Below, one piece after another: positions 17,657 through 25,694 of a stretch of DNA of 64,000 nt (position 1 is the first letter of the stretch; every line of letters begins with the position of its first letter). The position numbers and the translations under genes were made by a program. The notes below the pieces were generated by a model. That model searched no databases. It saw nothing but the letters and a program-made list of their open reading frames with translations, and was not told where the DNA came from. The DNA is from Niallia taxi (GTDB lineage: Bacteria > Bacillota > Bacilli > Bacillales > Cytobacillaceae): positions 992,001-1,056,000 of the forward strand of contig NZ_CP102590.1 in the NCBI RefSeq assembly GCF_032818155.1, in the 5' to 3' direction.

Positions 17657-18457
17657 ATGAATACATCATCATTGGTAAAACGGAGCTATAAATCATCTAT
17701 AAAACAATTGCTTGTGTTTGGGTGGGAGCAGGCTTTGTCTTGCTTGTTTCCAGTCGTTATCTTCGCCTCTTTAGCAATTACACAGTATATACCGCTTCCG
17801 TTATTGCCTCGGTATGATTGGCTGCTTCTCATTTGTCTTTTCATGCAATGGCTGATGGTAATGTCTGGTTTGGAAACGAAGGATGAATTAAAGGTTATTA
17901 CGTTATTCCACATAATCGGACTTGCTCTCGAACTGTTTAAAGTACATATGAGCTCCTGGTCCTATCCAGAGGAAGGATTTACAAAATTCTTTGGTGTTCC
18001 ATTGTACAGTGGGTTTATGTATGCAAGCGTAGCAAGTTTTCTTTGTCAGGCATGGAGGAGACTGAAGGTAGAGCTAGTTAAATGGCCACCATTTATTGCA
18101 GTTGTTCCACTTGCTGCTGCCATTTACCTGAATTTCTTTACACATCATTATTGGATAGACCTGCGCTGGTGGTTATCCGGGTTGGTGATTATCATTTTTT
18201 GGAAATCATGGGTAACATATGAGGTCGATGGAATACGGCATAAGATGCCGCTATCGCTTTCTTTTGTGCTGATTGGATTTTTTATCTGGGTAGCCGAAAA
18301 TATCGCGACATTCTTCGGAGCTTGGCAATATCCAAATCAAGCCGAAGCTTGGAGTCTCGTACATTTTGGGAAGGTAAGCTCATGGCTGTTATTAGTGATT
18401 GTCAGCTTTCTAATTGTCGCGACATTAAAGCAGTTGAAAGGAAAAATAACGGAATAA
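17657..18457 (+). CDS. yoaT: DUF817 membrane protein (YoaT-like)
   Basis: 266 residues with about eight hydrophobic helices and a DUF817-type pattern: FGWEQALSCLFPVVIFASLA near the N-terminus, FKVHMSSWSYPEEGFTKFFG, GVPLYSGFMYASVASF, and WVAENIATFFGAWQYPNQ. The repeated Trp/Pro motif resembles membrane proteins that act on lipids or carotenoids, but no function is established. Ribosome site TAGGAGGC before ATG. Third gene of the yoaS-yozG-yoaT-like operon, 34 bp after the regulator. Confidence 0.8.
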   Translation: MNTSSLVKRSYKSSIKQLLVFGWEQALSCLFPVVIFASLAITQYIPLPLLPRYDWLLLICLFMQWLMVMSGLETKDELKVITLFHIIGLALELFKVHMSSWSYPEEGFTKFFGVPLYSGFMYASVASFLCQAWRRLKVELVKWPPFIAVVPLAAAIYLNFFTHHYWIDLRWWLSGLVIIIFWKSWVTYEVDGIRHKMPLSLSFVLIGFFIWVAENIATFFGAWQYPNQAEAWSLVHFGKVSSWLLLVIVSFLIVATLKQLKGKITE

Positions 18458-18465
18458 GTGGATGG

Positions 18466-18493
18466 AAAAGCAACATGTGAATATTGCTTTTTT
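18466..18493 (+). terminator. Terminator of the yoaS-yozG-yoaT operon
   Basis: Arms AAAAGCAA / TTGCTTTT and a T7 run, just after the DUF817 stop. Confidence 0.65.
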
Positions 18494-18633
18494 TAGTGTT
18501 TTTGGAAAGTTGATTCGTATAAATTGATGAAACATAGGTTTTTTATCATGAAATTTAGCTGGAAGGGCAAGATAAATTTGGATAAATATTGGAGGGAATC
18601 TACAAAATTTTAGAATGGGTGAAGGTGTTTGCG

Positions 18634-19212
18634 ATGGTTTTTCATACATATGCATGTACTGCTGTTATTATCCTCTCTGCTATAGGTTGCTTATCTATTA
18701 TACGGTTTGACTGGAAGCGTTACGGTCTGATTTTTATCATCAGTGCGATTTCAGGTAACCTATTATGTTTTGCGTTAACGTATATAGGGTTCTATACTTT
18801 TTACAACTATTTACTAGAGGATATTTTTATAACCCCAATATTGCTTGTATCGACGTTGTTTCCATTTATCGCTTTATTTGGAATCAGGTACAGCCCTGAG
18901 CAATGGATATGGAAAATTCCTTTTTATTGGGGAATTGTCCATTTAGGAGTTTTAGGGGAAGTAATACTGAAATACTCTGTTTTATTTAAATTTGAACCAG
19001 AGTGGGATTTATGGGACAGCTATACGTTATGGTGGATAAACTATTTGTTGTTTGAAATGTTAGGCGGGAAAATCATTCCCCCTGAAAGAAGAAATCCGCT
19101 AAAGGCATCACTCTTTCGTTATGGTGCATGGGCATGGATCGTCTTACACGTAATATTTATTACAACCATTTTTTTCGCAGGTGTATATGTGGGAGTAACC
19201 GTCTTTAAATAA
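18634..19212 (+). CDS. Polytopic membrane protein, CBO0543-like
   Basis: About 192 residues with five to six hydrophobic helices and a Trp/Tyr-rich segment (FEPEWDLWDSYTLWWINYLL) before a conserved-looking RRNPLKASLFRYGAW. I recognise it only as similar to the CBO0543-type family of Bacillus membrane proteins. The ATG at 18634 has GAAGGTG 6 nt upstream. An upstream TTG at 18589 would add 15 residues but overlaps its own GGAGGG. It stands alone between two terminator/leader regions. Function unknown. Confidence 0.6.
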   Translation: MVFHTYACTAVIILSAIGCLSIIRFDWKRYGLIFIISAISGNLLCFALTYIGFYTFYNYLLEDIFITPILLVSTLFPFIALFGIRYSPEQWIWKIPFYWGIVHLGVLGEVILKYSVLFKFEPEWDLWDSYTLWWINYLLFEMLGGKIIPPERRNPLKASLFRYGAWAWIVLHVIFITTIFFAGVYVGVTVFK

Positions 19213-19330
19213 TGCTTTCGTATATTTATTTTATACTTATTAAATTATTCATATAGTCATAAAGCTGATTTATAAAGGTTTGAAGTGCTGTATGAGATAA
19301 ACTAATAAAAATACGTCTGTAAAAAAAAGA

Positions 19331-19360
19331 TTGTCAGAAGTTAATAGAGCATGATACTAT
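19331..19360 (+). promoter_or_regulatory. Promoter of the PyrR-attenuated MFS gene
   Basis: TTGTCA (19331-19336) is followed after 18 bp by TACTAT (19355-19360); GATACT (19353-19358) at 16 bp is an alternative. It places the start of transcription just before the attenuator. Confidence 0.5.
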
Positions 19361-19375
19361 TAGTTAAAATTAATT

Positions 19376-19480
19376 CCCTTTAATCTGGTCCAGAGAGTCC
19401 AAAAAGGCGAAAGAGCGGTCAGACATATTATATATGTCTAAGTATACCCTTTTGTCCTTTGGATGAAAGGGTATTTTTTA
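19376..19480 (+). promoter_or_regulatory. PyrR-type transcription attenuator
   Basis: The conserved PyrR-binding loop TCCAGAGAG (19389-19397) is held by a short stem (TGG / TCCA) within a longer CCCTTT / AAAAAGG stem, as in pyr operon leaders. Downstream is a terminator, ATACCCTTT (19444-19452) / AAAGGGTAT (19466-19474), plus T run. AAAAGG near 19402-19407 can pair with CCTTTT at 19448-19453, giving the competing antiterminator around a small AGACATAT / ATATGTCT hairpin. Known logic: PyrR with UMP stabilises the first hairpin and so favours termination. Confidence 0.8.
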
Positions 19481-19530
19481 TAACTATACTTTAATTAAGT
19501 CCTGTGAGGCTTGAAAGGAGAATGACAACA

Positions 19531-20751
19531 TTGGATTATCGCAAAAAAACAGTAGTTGCATCAGTAGCTGGATTAACATTAGAGGGTATGGACATTATGT
19601 TTATTTCCTTTGCAATGTCGTTGATTATTGCAGATTTTCATATCGGTATGACTGCAGGAGGACTTATTTCATCTATTACCAATATAGGAATGCTAGCTGG
19701 AGGAGTAATTTTCGGGATTTTAGCAGATAAATTTGGAAGAGTAAAAGTTTTTACTTACACCATTTTACTGTTTGCAGTAGGAACAGCCTTAACCGGGCTT
19801 GCACAAAATATTGAGCAAGTATACATCTTTAGATTTATTGCAGGATTAGGAGCAGGCGGAGAATACGGCATCGGTATGGCGCTTGTTGCAGAAGCATGGC
19901 CAAAGAATAAACAAGGACGTGCGTCTTCCTATGTTAGTGTCGGTGCACAGTATGGTGTTATTTTAGCAGCATTGCTCAGTGCGATGATCCTTCCTGCATG
20001 GGGATGGAGAGGGTTGTTTTTCGTAGGTTTAGCACCGGTAATTTTCGCGTTTATTGTTCGTAAAAAACTGGACGAATCGCCAGAATGGGTTGCGTCCCAA
20101 CAGAAAAAACAGCCTGCACAAAAGAAAGAAGGCAAATTAAAGCAATTGTTTGCAACTCCGAGAATTACAGCAACAACTGTTGCGTTGGCAGTAATGGCCA
20201 CAGTACAAATCGCAGGATATAACGGCTTAATGATTTGGCTTCCATCGATGCTTCAGCAATCTCAAGGATTGTCCGTATCGAGCTCTGCCCTTTGGACAAT
20301 TAGCACTGCTGCTGGAATGATTGCAGGTATGCTGACATTTGGACAAATTATTGATCGCCTTGGCATGAAACGCTCTTACGGAATCTTCTTATTCGCTTCA
20401 GCAATTGCAGTGTTCTTATACTCCTATGCGTCTGGAAGCATTGGTCTGTTAGTAGGTGGAGCAATCGTTGGCTTCTTCTCAAATGGAATGTTTGCAGGGT
20501 ATGGGGCATTAATAAGCAAGTATTATCCAGTAGAAATACGCAGTACGGCTACAAATACGATATTCAATTTTGGGAGAGCCTTAGGCGGCTTATCTCCGAT
20601 ATTAGTAGGGTATATTTTACAGCATTCAAACGTAGCAACAGCAATGGGATATTTAGCACTGCTTTATTGCATTTCCTTTGTAGCGATGATCAGCTTGCAA
20701 AAAGGAAAAGGGAATGGACAAGCAGTAAACTCTTTATCAAAAGCAGTATAA
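19531..20751 (+). CDS. MFS transporter, probable pyrimidine-related solute (PyrR-regulated)
   Basis: About 406 residues with 12 helices; MFS motif GILADKFGRVKV after helix 2 and ESPEWV before the central loop place it near the aromatic-acid/niacin-type (AAHS/NiaP-like) transporters. AAGGAG at 19515-19520 best serves TTG 19531; ATG 19522 is too close and GTG 19504 has no ribosome site. It is transcribed alone behind a PyrR attenuator. The substrate is therefore inferred to be a pyrimidine or precursor, such as orotate or another acidic ring compound. That is a prediction from regulation only. Confidence 0.82.
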   Translation: MDYRKKTVVASVAGLTLEGMDIMFISFAMSLIIADFHIGMTAGGLISSITNIGMLAGGVIFGILADKFGRVKVFTYTILLFAVGTALTGLAQNIEQVYIFRFIAGLGAGGEYGIGMALVAEAWPKNKQGRASSYVSVGAQYGVILAALLSAMILPAWGWRGLFFVGLAPVIFAFIVRKKLDESPEWVASQQKKQPAQKKEGKLKQLFATPRITATTVALAVMATVQIAGYNGLMIWLPSMLQQSQGLSVSSSALWTISTAAGMIAGMLTFGQIIDRLGMKRSYGIFLFASAIAVFLYSYASGSIGLLVGGAIVGFFSNGMFAGYGALISKYYPVEIRSTATNTIFNFGRALGGLSPILVGYILQHSNVATAMGYLALLYCISFVAMISLQKGKGNGQAVNSLSKAV

Positions 20752-20753
20752 TC

Positions 20754-20792
20754 AAAAACCGCCATCCTCATTTTGAGAATGGCGGTTTTTTT
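20754..20792. terminator. Bidirectional terminator between MFS and aldo/keto reductase genes
   Basis: Stem AAAAACCGCCAT / ATGGCGGTTTTT encloses CTCA / TGAG; T and A runs flank it. The genes converge on it. Confidence 0.88.
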
Positions 20793-20799
20793 TGCTTGA

Positions 20800-21780
20800 T
20801 TAGCTATGACCGACGATTGAATGTGGTATATAGGGCTCTTCAAGGAAGGCTATTTCATCTGATGTCAGTTTAAATGACAAGGCACCAGCAGCATCCTCAA
20901 GATGAGATAATTTTGTTGCACCAATGATAGGAGCTGTAACCTGTTCCTTTTGCAACAGCCATGCAAGTGCAATATTGGTGCGAAGGACACCGTGCTTGTC
21001 TGCTAATGCTGCCACACGCTCTATTACTAAGCGATCAGCCTCTGACGTCGCATCATATTTAGATTTCTGGATTTGATCTGTCTCAGAGCGATGTGTTGTT
21101 ACAGATAAGTCACGCGTTAACCGCCCTGATGCAAGGGGACTGTATGGTGTGACAGCGATATTTTCCTCCTTACAAAGTGGGAGCATTTCTCGTTCTTCCT
21201 CCCGGTAAATTAAATTTAGATGGTTCTGCATGGACACAAACTTTGTCCACCCATGTTTTTCTGCAGTATGCAATGCTTTTTGAAATTGCCAAGCAAACAT
21301 GGCAGAAGCACCAATATACCGTGCTTTCCCTGCTTTCACCACATCATGCAGTGCTTCCATTGTTTCTTCAATAGGAGTGTTATCATCCCAGCGATGGATA
21401 ATATATAGATCTACGTAATCAGTTCCTAATCTGTTAAGGCTTTTATCGATTTCACTCATTATGGCTTTGCGGGAAAGTCCAGAACCATTAGGACCTGTAT
21501 GCATTTTTCCATGGACCTTAGTTGCAATGACAACCTCATCACGATTTGCATATTCCTTTAATGCACGACCAAGGTATTCTTCACTTGAACCAAGAGAGTA
21601 TACATTTGCTGTATCAAAAAAATTAATTCCCATTTCAAGCGCTTTTTTGATAACAGGGCGTGAGTTCTCTTCGTTCAGCACCCATTGATGCAGCCATTTA
21701 CCTGCATCACCAAAACCCATACATCCAAGACATAATCGAGACACATCTAATCCTGTATTACCAAGCTTTACATACTCCAT
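20800..21780 (-). CDS. Aldo/keto reductase
   Basis: 326 residues, an NADPH-dependent (beta/alpha)8 oxidoreductase. The catalytic tetrad can be traced: Asp and Tyr in FFDTANVYSLG, Lys in IATKVHG, His in YIIHRWDD. The C-terminal cofactor segment APIIGATKLSHLEDAAGAL is present. ATG with GGGAGGA 7-9 nt upstream. Close to the YajO-type subgroup by pattern. It is a single-gene unit; the carbonyl substrate is unknown. Confidence 0.9.
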   Translation of the reverse strand: MEYVKLGNTGLDVSRLCLGCMGFGDAGKWLHQWVLNEENSRPVIKKALEMGINFFDTANVYSLGSSEEYLGRALKEYANRDEVVIATKVHGKMHTGPNGSGLSRKAIMSEIDKSLNRLGTDYVDLYIIHRWDDNTPIEETMEALHDVVKAGKARYIGASAMFAWQFQKALHTAEKHGWTKFVSMQNHLNLIYREEEREMLPLCKEENIAVTPYSPLASGRLTRDLSVTTHRSETDQIQKSKYDATSEADRLVIERVAALADKHGVLRTNIALAWLLQKEQVTAPIIGATKLSHLEDAAGALSFKLTSDEIAFLEEPYIPHSIVGHS

Positions 21781-22211
21781 GTAGCATCCTCCCTAGATAA
21801 ATTAGCCACTAATACGTGCTGTGTTCATTATGTCATAAAGAAGGAAGGAGTCTTTAGCTTATTCCTATCAAGTGTTTGCCTAATCCTCGCAATTTAATAA
21901 CAAACACAGCGAAAAAGCTCCTGCTGCCTTGAACTCCGTTAGTTTGCATATACCTTTAGCGGCAAATTAGTCATTCGCTGAATTGTTGTTAAAGGGTCAG
22001 GTTGACTACCAATTTAAACTCCTTCGACAGGTTTAATCCAAGAGAATTTTCATAGTAGTAGATAGTGATTTGCTTACAAAAATAGGTAATATATCCCGTC
22101 ATGTTGCAAACTAGTAAGCTTGTTATTGTAAGCGTATTCTTTTATAATTCAATATGAAGATATTGGAAATGATTTAATTATACATCTTGGTTAATGGAGA
22201 GGAGTGATTTG
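21781..22211. other. Intergenic region between divergent AKR and AraC genes
   Basis: No coding frame with a ribosome site was found. The left part would hold the minus-strand promoter of the reductase. The right part holds the promoter described at 22120-22148. Confidence 0.5.
22120..22148 (+). promoter_or_regulatory. Promoter of the AraC gene with a cre-like site inside
   Basis: TTGTTA (22120-22125), 17 bp, then TATAAT (22143-22148). TGTAAGCGTATTCT at 22127-22140 matches the CcpA cre consensus except its last base (CT instead of CA). It lies between -35 and -10, where binding would block transcription. Confidence 0.5.
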
Positions 22212-23123
22212 GTGGATTTGACGAAATATCTGTCCGGAAAAATTTCACTGAATGATTTTGTTCATCGCATAAACCAAAGTGGCGCAAGCTTTCATGTTCA
22301 CTATTGGGGCGTTATGCCGAGGCATTATGACAATCAACTGCATAAGCATTCTTTTTTTGAAGTTTGTTTTGTTGTCGACGGAGAAGGCACTTATATGGAT
22401 GAACAATCCAGTTACATTCTTCAAAAAAACACAATCTTTTTATCAAGACCAGGAGTACTACATCAAATAAAAAGCGAGCATGGCCTGTCACTGCTTTATG
22501 TTGCCTTTGAACTGATTGATTCAGAGTCAAATGAAAGCTGGGTTCAAATTATGGAATCAGCAGAAAAATGTGAGAAGGTTGTTTTATATAATAATAGTGA
22601 AACAGAAACAGAGCTATTATGGAAGTCTTTGCTTATACAGGCGACAAGGCATAAGCAACATTTTTTTGAAGAAATGCTAACTAATATCGCTGGCTCCCTT
22701 ATTATCTCTATTCTTCAAGACTTTGTTTCTGACTTAAATAGAAATAATAATCATAAGCATGATCCTGAACAGCATTCTTTTTTACTTACTCAAGCTCGAT
22801 TATATATTCACGATAATCTTTCCAACTGCTTAAAGCTGACAGAGGTAGCGCGCCATCTTCATATCTCAGGCAGGCACTTATCGAGGATTTTTATGACAGA
22901 ATTAGGGGTAAGCTACTCTAAATATGTTCAAGATGAGAGAATAAAAAAGGCAAGCATGCTGCTAAAAAGAAGTGACTTATCATTAAAAGAAATTGCGGAA
23001 GAAACTGGTTTCATGAATGTCCAGTATTTCACTAGAGTATTCACTACCATGATGCAAACCTCACCAGGCCGGTTTCGGACCATGTTTATTGATATACATA
23101 CAACAACATATTCTGATAAATGA
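22212..23123 (+). CDS. AraC-family transcriptional regulator with cupin sensor
   Basis: About 303 residues. The N-terminal cupin (HYDNQLHKHSFFEVCFVVDG, about 38-57) likely binds a sugar. The C-terminal pair of helix-turn-helices (LTEVARHLHISGRHLSRIF; LSLKEIAEETGFMNVQYFTR) is complete. GTG at 22212 has AGAGGAG 7 nt upstream, better placed than ATG 22194. It precedes the isomerase/oxidoreductase/permease genes in the same direction and probably activates them through the direct repeats at 23158-23194. Confidence 0.88.
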   Translation: MDLTKYLSGKISLNDFVHRINQSGASFHVHYWGVMPRHYDNQLHKHSFFEVCFVVDGEGTYMDEQSSYILQKNTIFLSRPGVLHQIKSEHGLSLLYVAFELIDSESNESWVQIMESAEKCEKVVLYNNSETETELLWKSLLIQATRHKQHFFEEMLTNIAGSLIISILQDFVSDLNRNNNHKHDPEQHSFLLTQARLYIHDNLSNCLKLTEVARHLHISGRHLSRIFMTELGVSYSKYVQDERIKKASMLLKRSDLSLKEIAEETGFMNVQYFTRVFTTMMQTSPGRFRTMFIDIHTTTYSDK

Positions 23124-23148
23124 CCTCCAGCCTTCTGGAGGTTTTTTT
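23123..23148 (+). terminator. Terminator of the AraC gene
   Basis: ACCTCCAG / CTGGAGGT plus a T7 run directly at the stop codon. Confidence 0.85.
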
Positions 23149-23157
23149 GTGATCAAT

Positions 23158-23194
23158 AAAAGATGTCTTCAAAGTATAAAAAGATGTCTCCAAA
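23158..23194 (+). promoter_or_regulatory. Direct repeats, likely AraC-regulator operator
   Basis: AAAAGATGTCTTCAAA (23158-23173) is repeated as AAAAGATGTCTCCAAA (23179-23194), 15 of 16 identical, with a 21-bp period, i.e. two helical turns. A TATAAT at 23223-23228 follows, with no good -35 (hexamer AATACT at 23200-23205). This is the architecture of an activator-dependent AraC-type promoter. Confidence 0.6.
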
Positions 23195-23281
23195 ATTTAA
23201 ATACTAATCTAGGCGTTTTTAATATAATTACATACGTAGACAACGTAATAATCTTTTTAAAGCAGGCGGTATTTTCCGCTG

Positions 23282-23299
23282 AATGTAAACGGATTCAAT
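23282..23299 (+). promoter_or_regulatory. Candidate cre site (CcpA) in the leader
   Basis: AATGTAAACGGATTCAAT matches the degenerate cre consensus WWTGNAARCGNWWWCAWW at every position. It lies about 55 bp downstream of the -10, so CcpA would act as a roadblock under glucose. Confidence 0.6.
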
Positions 23300-23330
23300 A
23301 GAAGTTGATTTAATAGAGGAGGAGAAATCG

Positions 23331-24272
23331 ATGAAATTATCTTATGTAACAGACAGTCTAGCACATCTGCCTTTTGAGGAAATGCTTGATCAAGTGTCAG
23401 AGCTAGGAATTGATACAATAGAAATGACAACAGGAGGATGGTCTCCTGCACCGCATTTAAGATTAGATGAACTATTACAAAGTGAGCAAAAAAGAGCGGA
23501 TTTCTTAAATAGTCTAGCAAAGCGCAATATCAGATTATGTGCATTAAATTGCTCTGGGAACCCATTGGATCCAGGAGAACTAGGGAAACAGCACAGAGAA
23601 ATTACAGATAAAACGATGGAGCTTGCAGAACTGCTAGGAGTGAAAAAGGTCATTATGATGAGCGGACTGCCTGCAGGAAGCCCTGAAGATAAAATTCCTA
23701 ACTGGATAACGTATACGGTTAGCTGGCCGCCTGTGCTAAAGGAAATCTTAGATTACCAATGGAACGAAGTAGCGATTCCATATTGGAAAGAGCTTGTAAA
23801 AAAAGCCGAAGCTTGTGGTATTGAAAAAATTGCTTTAGAAAATTTTAGTTCCCAATTAGTGTATAACCCGCAAACACTCTTCAGACTGCGGGATGCTGTC
23901 GGACCAATGGTAGGGTTGAATCTTGATCCAAGCCATCTAATATGGATGGGAGCAGATCCAATTTTGGCAGCGAGAGAATTGAAAGAGGCAATCCATCATG
24001 TTCATGGTAAAGATGTAAGGATAGAGAGACATTTATCTGGTGTTAATGGCATTTTGGAAACGAAAGAAATCACGGATGTTGCTAACAGAGCTTGGAACTA
24101 TGTAGCAGTAGGCTGTGGGCAAGACTTGCAATGGTGGAAGGAGTTTTTCTCTGTTGTGAAGATGATGGGATATGATGGAGACGTTTCGTTAGAGATGGAA
24201 GATTTAACTATGTCAGTGGAAGCAGGTATAAAAACCTCGATTGATGCATTAAAGCAAACACTTAGTTTCTAA
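23331..24272 (+). CDS. Sugar phosphate isomerase/epimerase (xylose isomerase-like TIM barrel)
   Basis: 313 residues of the AP-endonuclease-2/IolE-IolI-like superfamily, which bind a divalent metal and isomerise, epimerise or dehydrate polyols and sugars. Likely metal ligands are visible: Glu in KIALENFS, Asp/His in GLNLDPSHLIW, His in HHVHGKD, and Glu in DVSLEMED. Ribosome site GAGGAGG before ATG. It leads a cluster with a Gfo/Idh/MocA oxidoreductase and a sugar permease, the combination seen in inositol-like and other polyol pathways. The substrate is unresolved. Confidence 0.85.
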   Translation: MKLSYVTDSLAHLPFEEMLDQVSELGIDTIEMTTGGWSPAPHLRLDELLQSEQKRADFLNSLAKRNIRLCALNCSGNPLDPGELGKQHREITDKTMELAELLGVKKVIMMSGLPAGSPEDKIPNWITYTVSWPPVLKEILDYQWNEVAIPYWKELVKKAEACGIEKIALENFSSQLVYNPQTLFRLRDAVGPMVGLNLDPSHLIWMGADPILAARELKEAIHHVHGKDVRIERHLSGVNGILETKEITDVANRAWNYVAVGCGQDLQWWKEFFSVVKMMGYDGDVSLEMEDLTMSVEAGIKTSIDALKQTLSF

Positions 24273-24333
24273 TTCTTTTTCAATGTCTTTGTAATATAAA
24301 ATCGGAAAATTCGGATAAAAAGGAGTGTGCCAC

Positions 24334-25539
24334 ATGTTGAATGGAGAGAGAAGAATTGCAAGACCGTTACGCTGGGCAATGGTTGGCGGAGGGCGGCTTG
24401 GCCAAGTCGGCTACAAACACAGAATTGGAGCATTGCGTGATAATACAGCTTTTCAATTAGTTGCAGGGGCATTTGATATTGAGCCGGAGAGAGGCAAGGA
24501 TTTCGGCGTAAATATTGGGGTTTCAGAAGGTCGCTGTTACCCTGACTATAAAACAATGTTTGCTAGTGAGGCACTAAGAGAGGATGGGATCGAGGTAGTT
24601 TCCATCGCAACTCCAAATGGCACACATTATGAAATATGCAAGGCAGCACTAGAAGCAGGCTTACATGTTATTTGTGAAAAGCCATTATTTTTCACTTCTG
24701 AGGAAGGAGAAAAAATTAAAGCACTTGCTAAGAAAAAAGACAAAATAGTCGGGGTAACATATGGATTCTCTGGAAATCAGATGCTTCTGCAAATGAGAGC
24801 GATGATTGAACAAGGAAAAATTGGCGATATTCGTGTTGTTGACTTGCAATATACACATGGTTTTAATTCCAATGACAAGTCGGACAAAACGAGCGATGCC
24901 CAAAAATGGCGCATTGATCCGAAGGTTGCAGGACCAAGCTTTGTTTTAGGAGATCTGTCTACACATACTTACTATATGTCTCAATTAATCATGCCAGAAA
25001 TGAAAATTAAAAGGCTGCTATGTGATCGTCAAAGCTTTATTGAAAGTCGTGCTCCACTTGAAGATAATGCTTTTGTAATGATGCAGTATGAAAACGGAGC
25101 TGTAGGCAGGCTTTGGACATCCTCGATTAATGCAGGCTGTATGGATGGCCACCGAATCAGAATAGTTGGAACGAAAGCAAGCCTAGAATGGTGGGACAGC
25201 AAGCCTAATGAGCTAAGGTATGAAGTTCAAGGTGAGTCGATTCAAACCCTTATACGTGCAATGCCTTACTTGGATGAAGCCTGCATGGCGGATGAGCGAT
25301 TAGGTGCACTTCATCAGGAAGGTCTTTCTGAGTCCTGGGCAAATATTTACCTGAAATTTGCAATTGCTATTGATGCGAAAAACCGCAAGGATGAAGAAGC
25401 ATTAAGCAACTTGGTATACCCAGATATTGATGCTGGAATTGCAGGGATCCGCTGGATTGAAAATTGTGTCCGATCTGCCGACAATGGTGCAGTTTGGGTA
25501 GAATTTGAGGCAAATAAAGAATTATCCTCCACAAAATAA
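24334..25539 (+). CDS. Gfo/Idh/MocA-family oxidoreductase
   Basis: About 401 residues. N-terminal Rossmann motif MVGGGRLGQVGYKHR, then the family hallmark HVICEKPLFF with the catalytic-site Lys, then a C-terminal beta-sheet domain. It oxidises or reduces a sugar or inositol-type hydroxyl with NAD(P). ATG 24334 has AAAAGGAG at 9-nt spacing; GTG 24325 overlaps that site. It lies 61 bp after the isomerase gene and is probably cotranscribed. Together the two suggest oxidation at a ring or chain carbon followed by epimerisation. Confidence 0.88.
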   Translation: MLNGERRIARPLRWAMVGGGRLGQVGYKHRIGALRDNTAFQLVAGAFDIEPERGKDFGVNIGVSEGRCYPDYKTMFASEALREDGIEVVSIATPNGTHYEICKAALEAGLHVICEKPLFFTSEEGEKIKALAKKKDKIVGVTYGFSGNQMLLQMRAMIEQGKIGDIRVVDLQYTHGFNSNDKSDKTSDAQKWRIDPKVAGPSFVLGDLSTHTYYMSQLIMPEMKIKRLLCDRQSFIESRAPLEDNAFVMMQYENGAVGRLWTSSINAGCMDGHRIRIVGTKASLEWWDSKPNELRYEVQGESIQTLIRAMPYLDEACMADERLGALHQEGLSESWANIYLKFAIAIDAKNRKDEEALSNLVYPDIDAGIAGIRWIENCVRSADNGAVWVEFEANKELSSTK

Positions 25540-25547
25540 TGACTATC

Positions 25548-25580
25548 CTCAGGGTCATCATAAGAACTGGTCCCTGAGGA
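25548..25580 (+). other. Intercistronic hairpin without T run
   Basis: CCTCAGGG and CCCTGAGG, 8-bp perfect arms about 17 bases apart, follow the oxidoreductase stop. There is no T tract, so it may set mRNA ends or stability rather than terminate. An imperfect cre-like palindrome (ATGAAAGCGCTTCAT, about 25606-25620) lies further along. Confidence 0.45.
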
Positions 25581-25694
25581 AGAAATCGATTTCATTAGTC
25601 TATTAATGAAAGCGCTTCATTTAATAATTGTTAGGTCCTCAGCAGGAAATTTACAAATGGCATTATCCAATATTGTATAAAGGGGTAGTCAAGT

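Noticed and set aside
25606..25620. cre site upstream of the sugar permease
   Set aside because: ATGAAAGCGCTTCAT is a good palindrome but one base out of register with the CcpA consensus, so only noted as cre-like.
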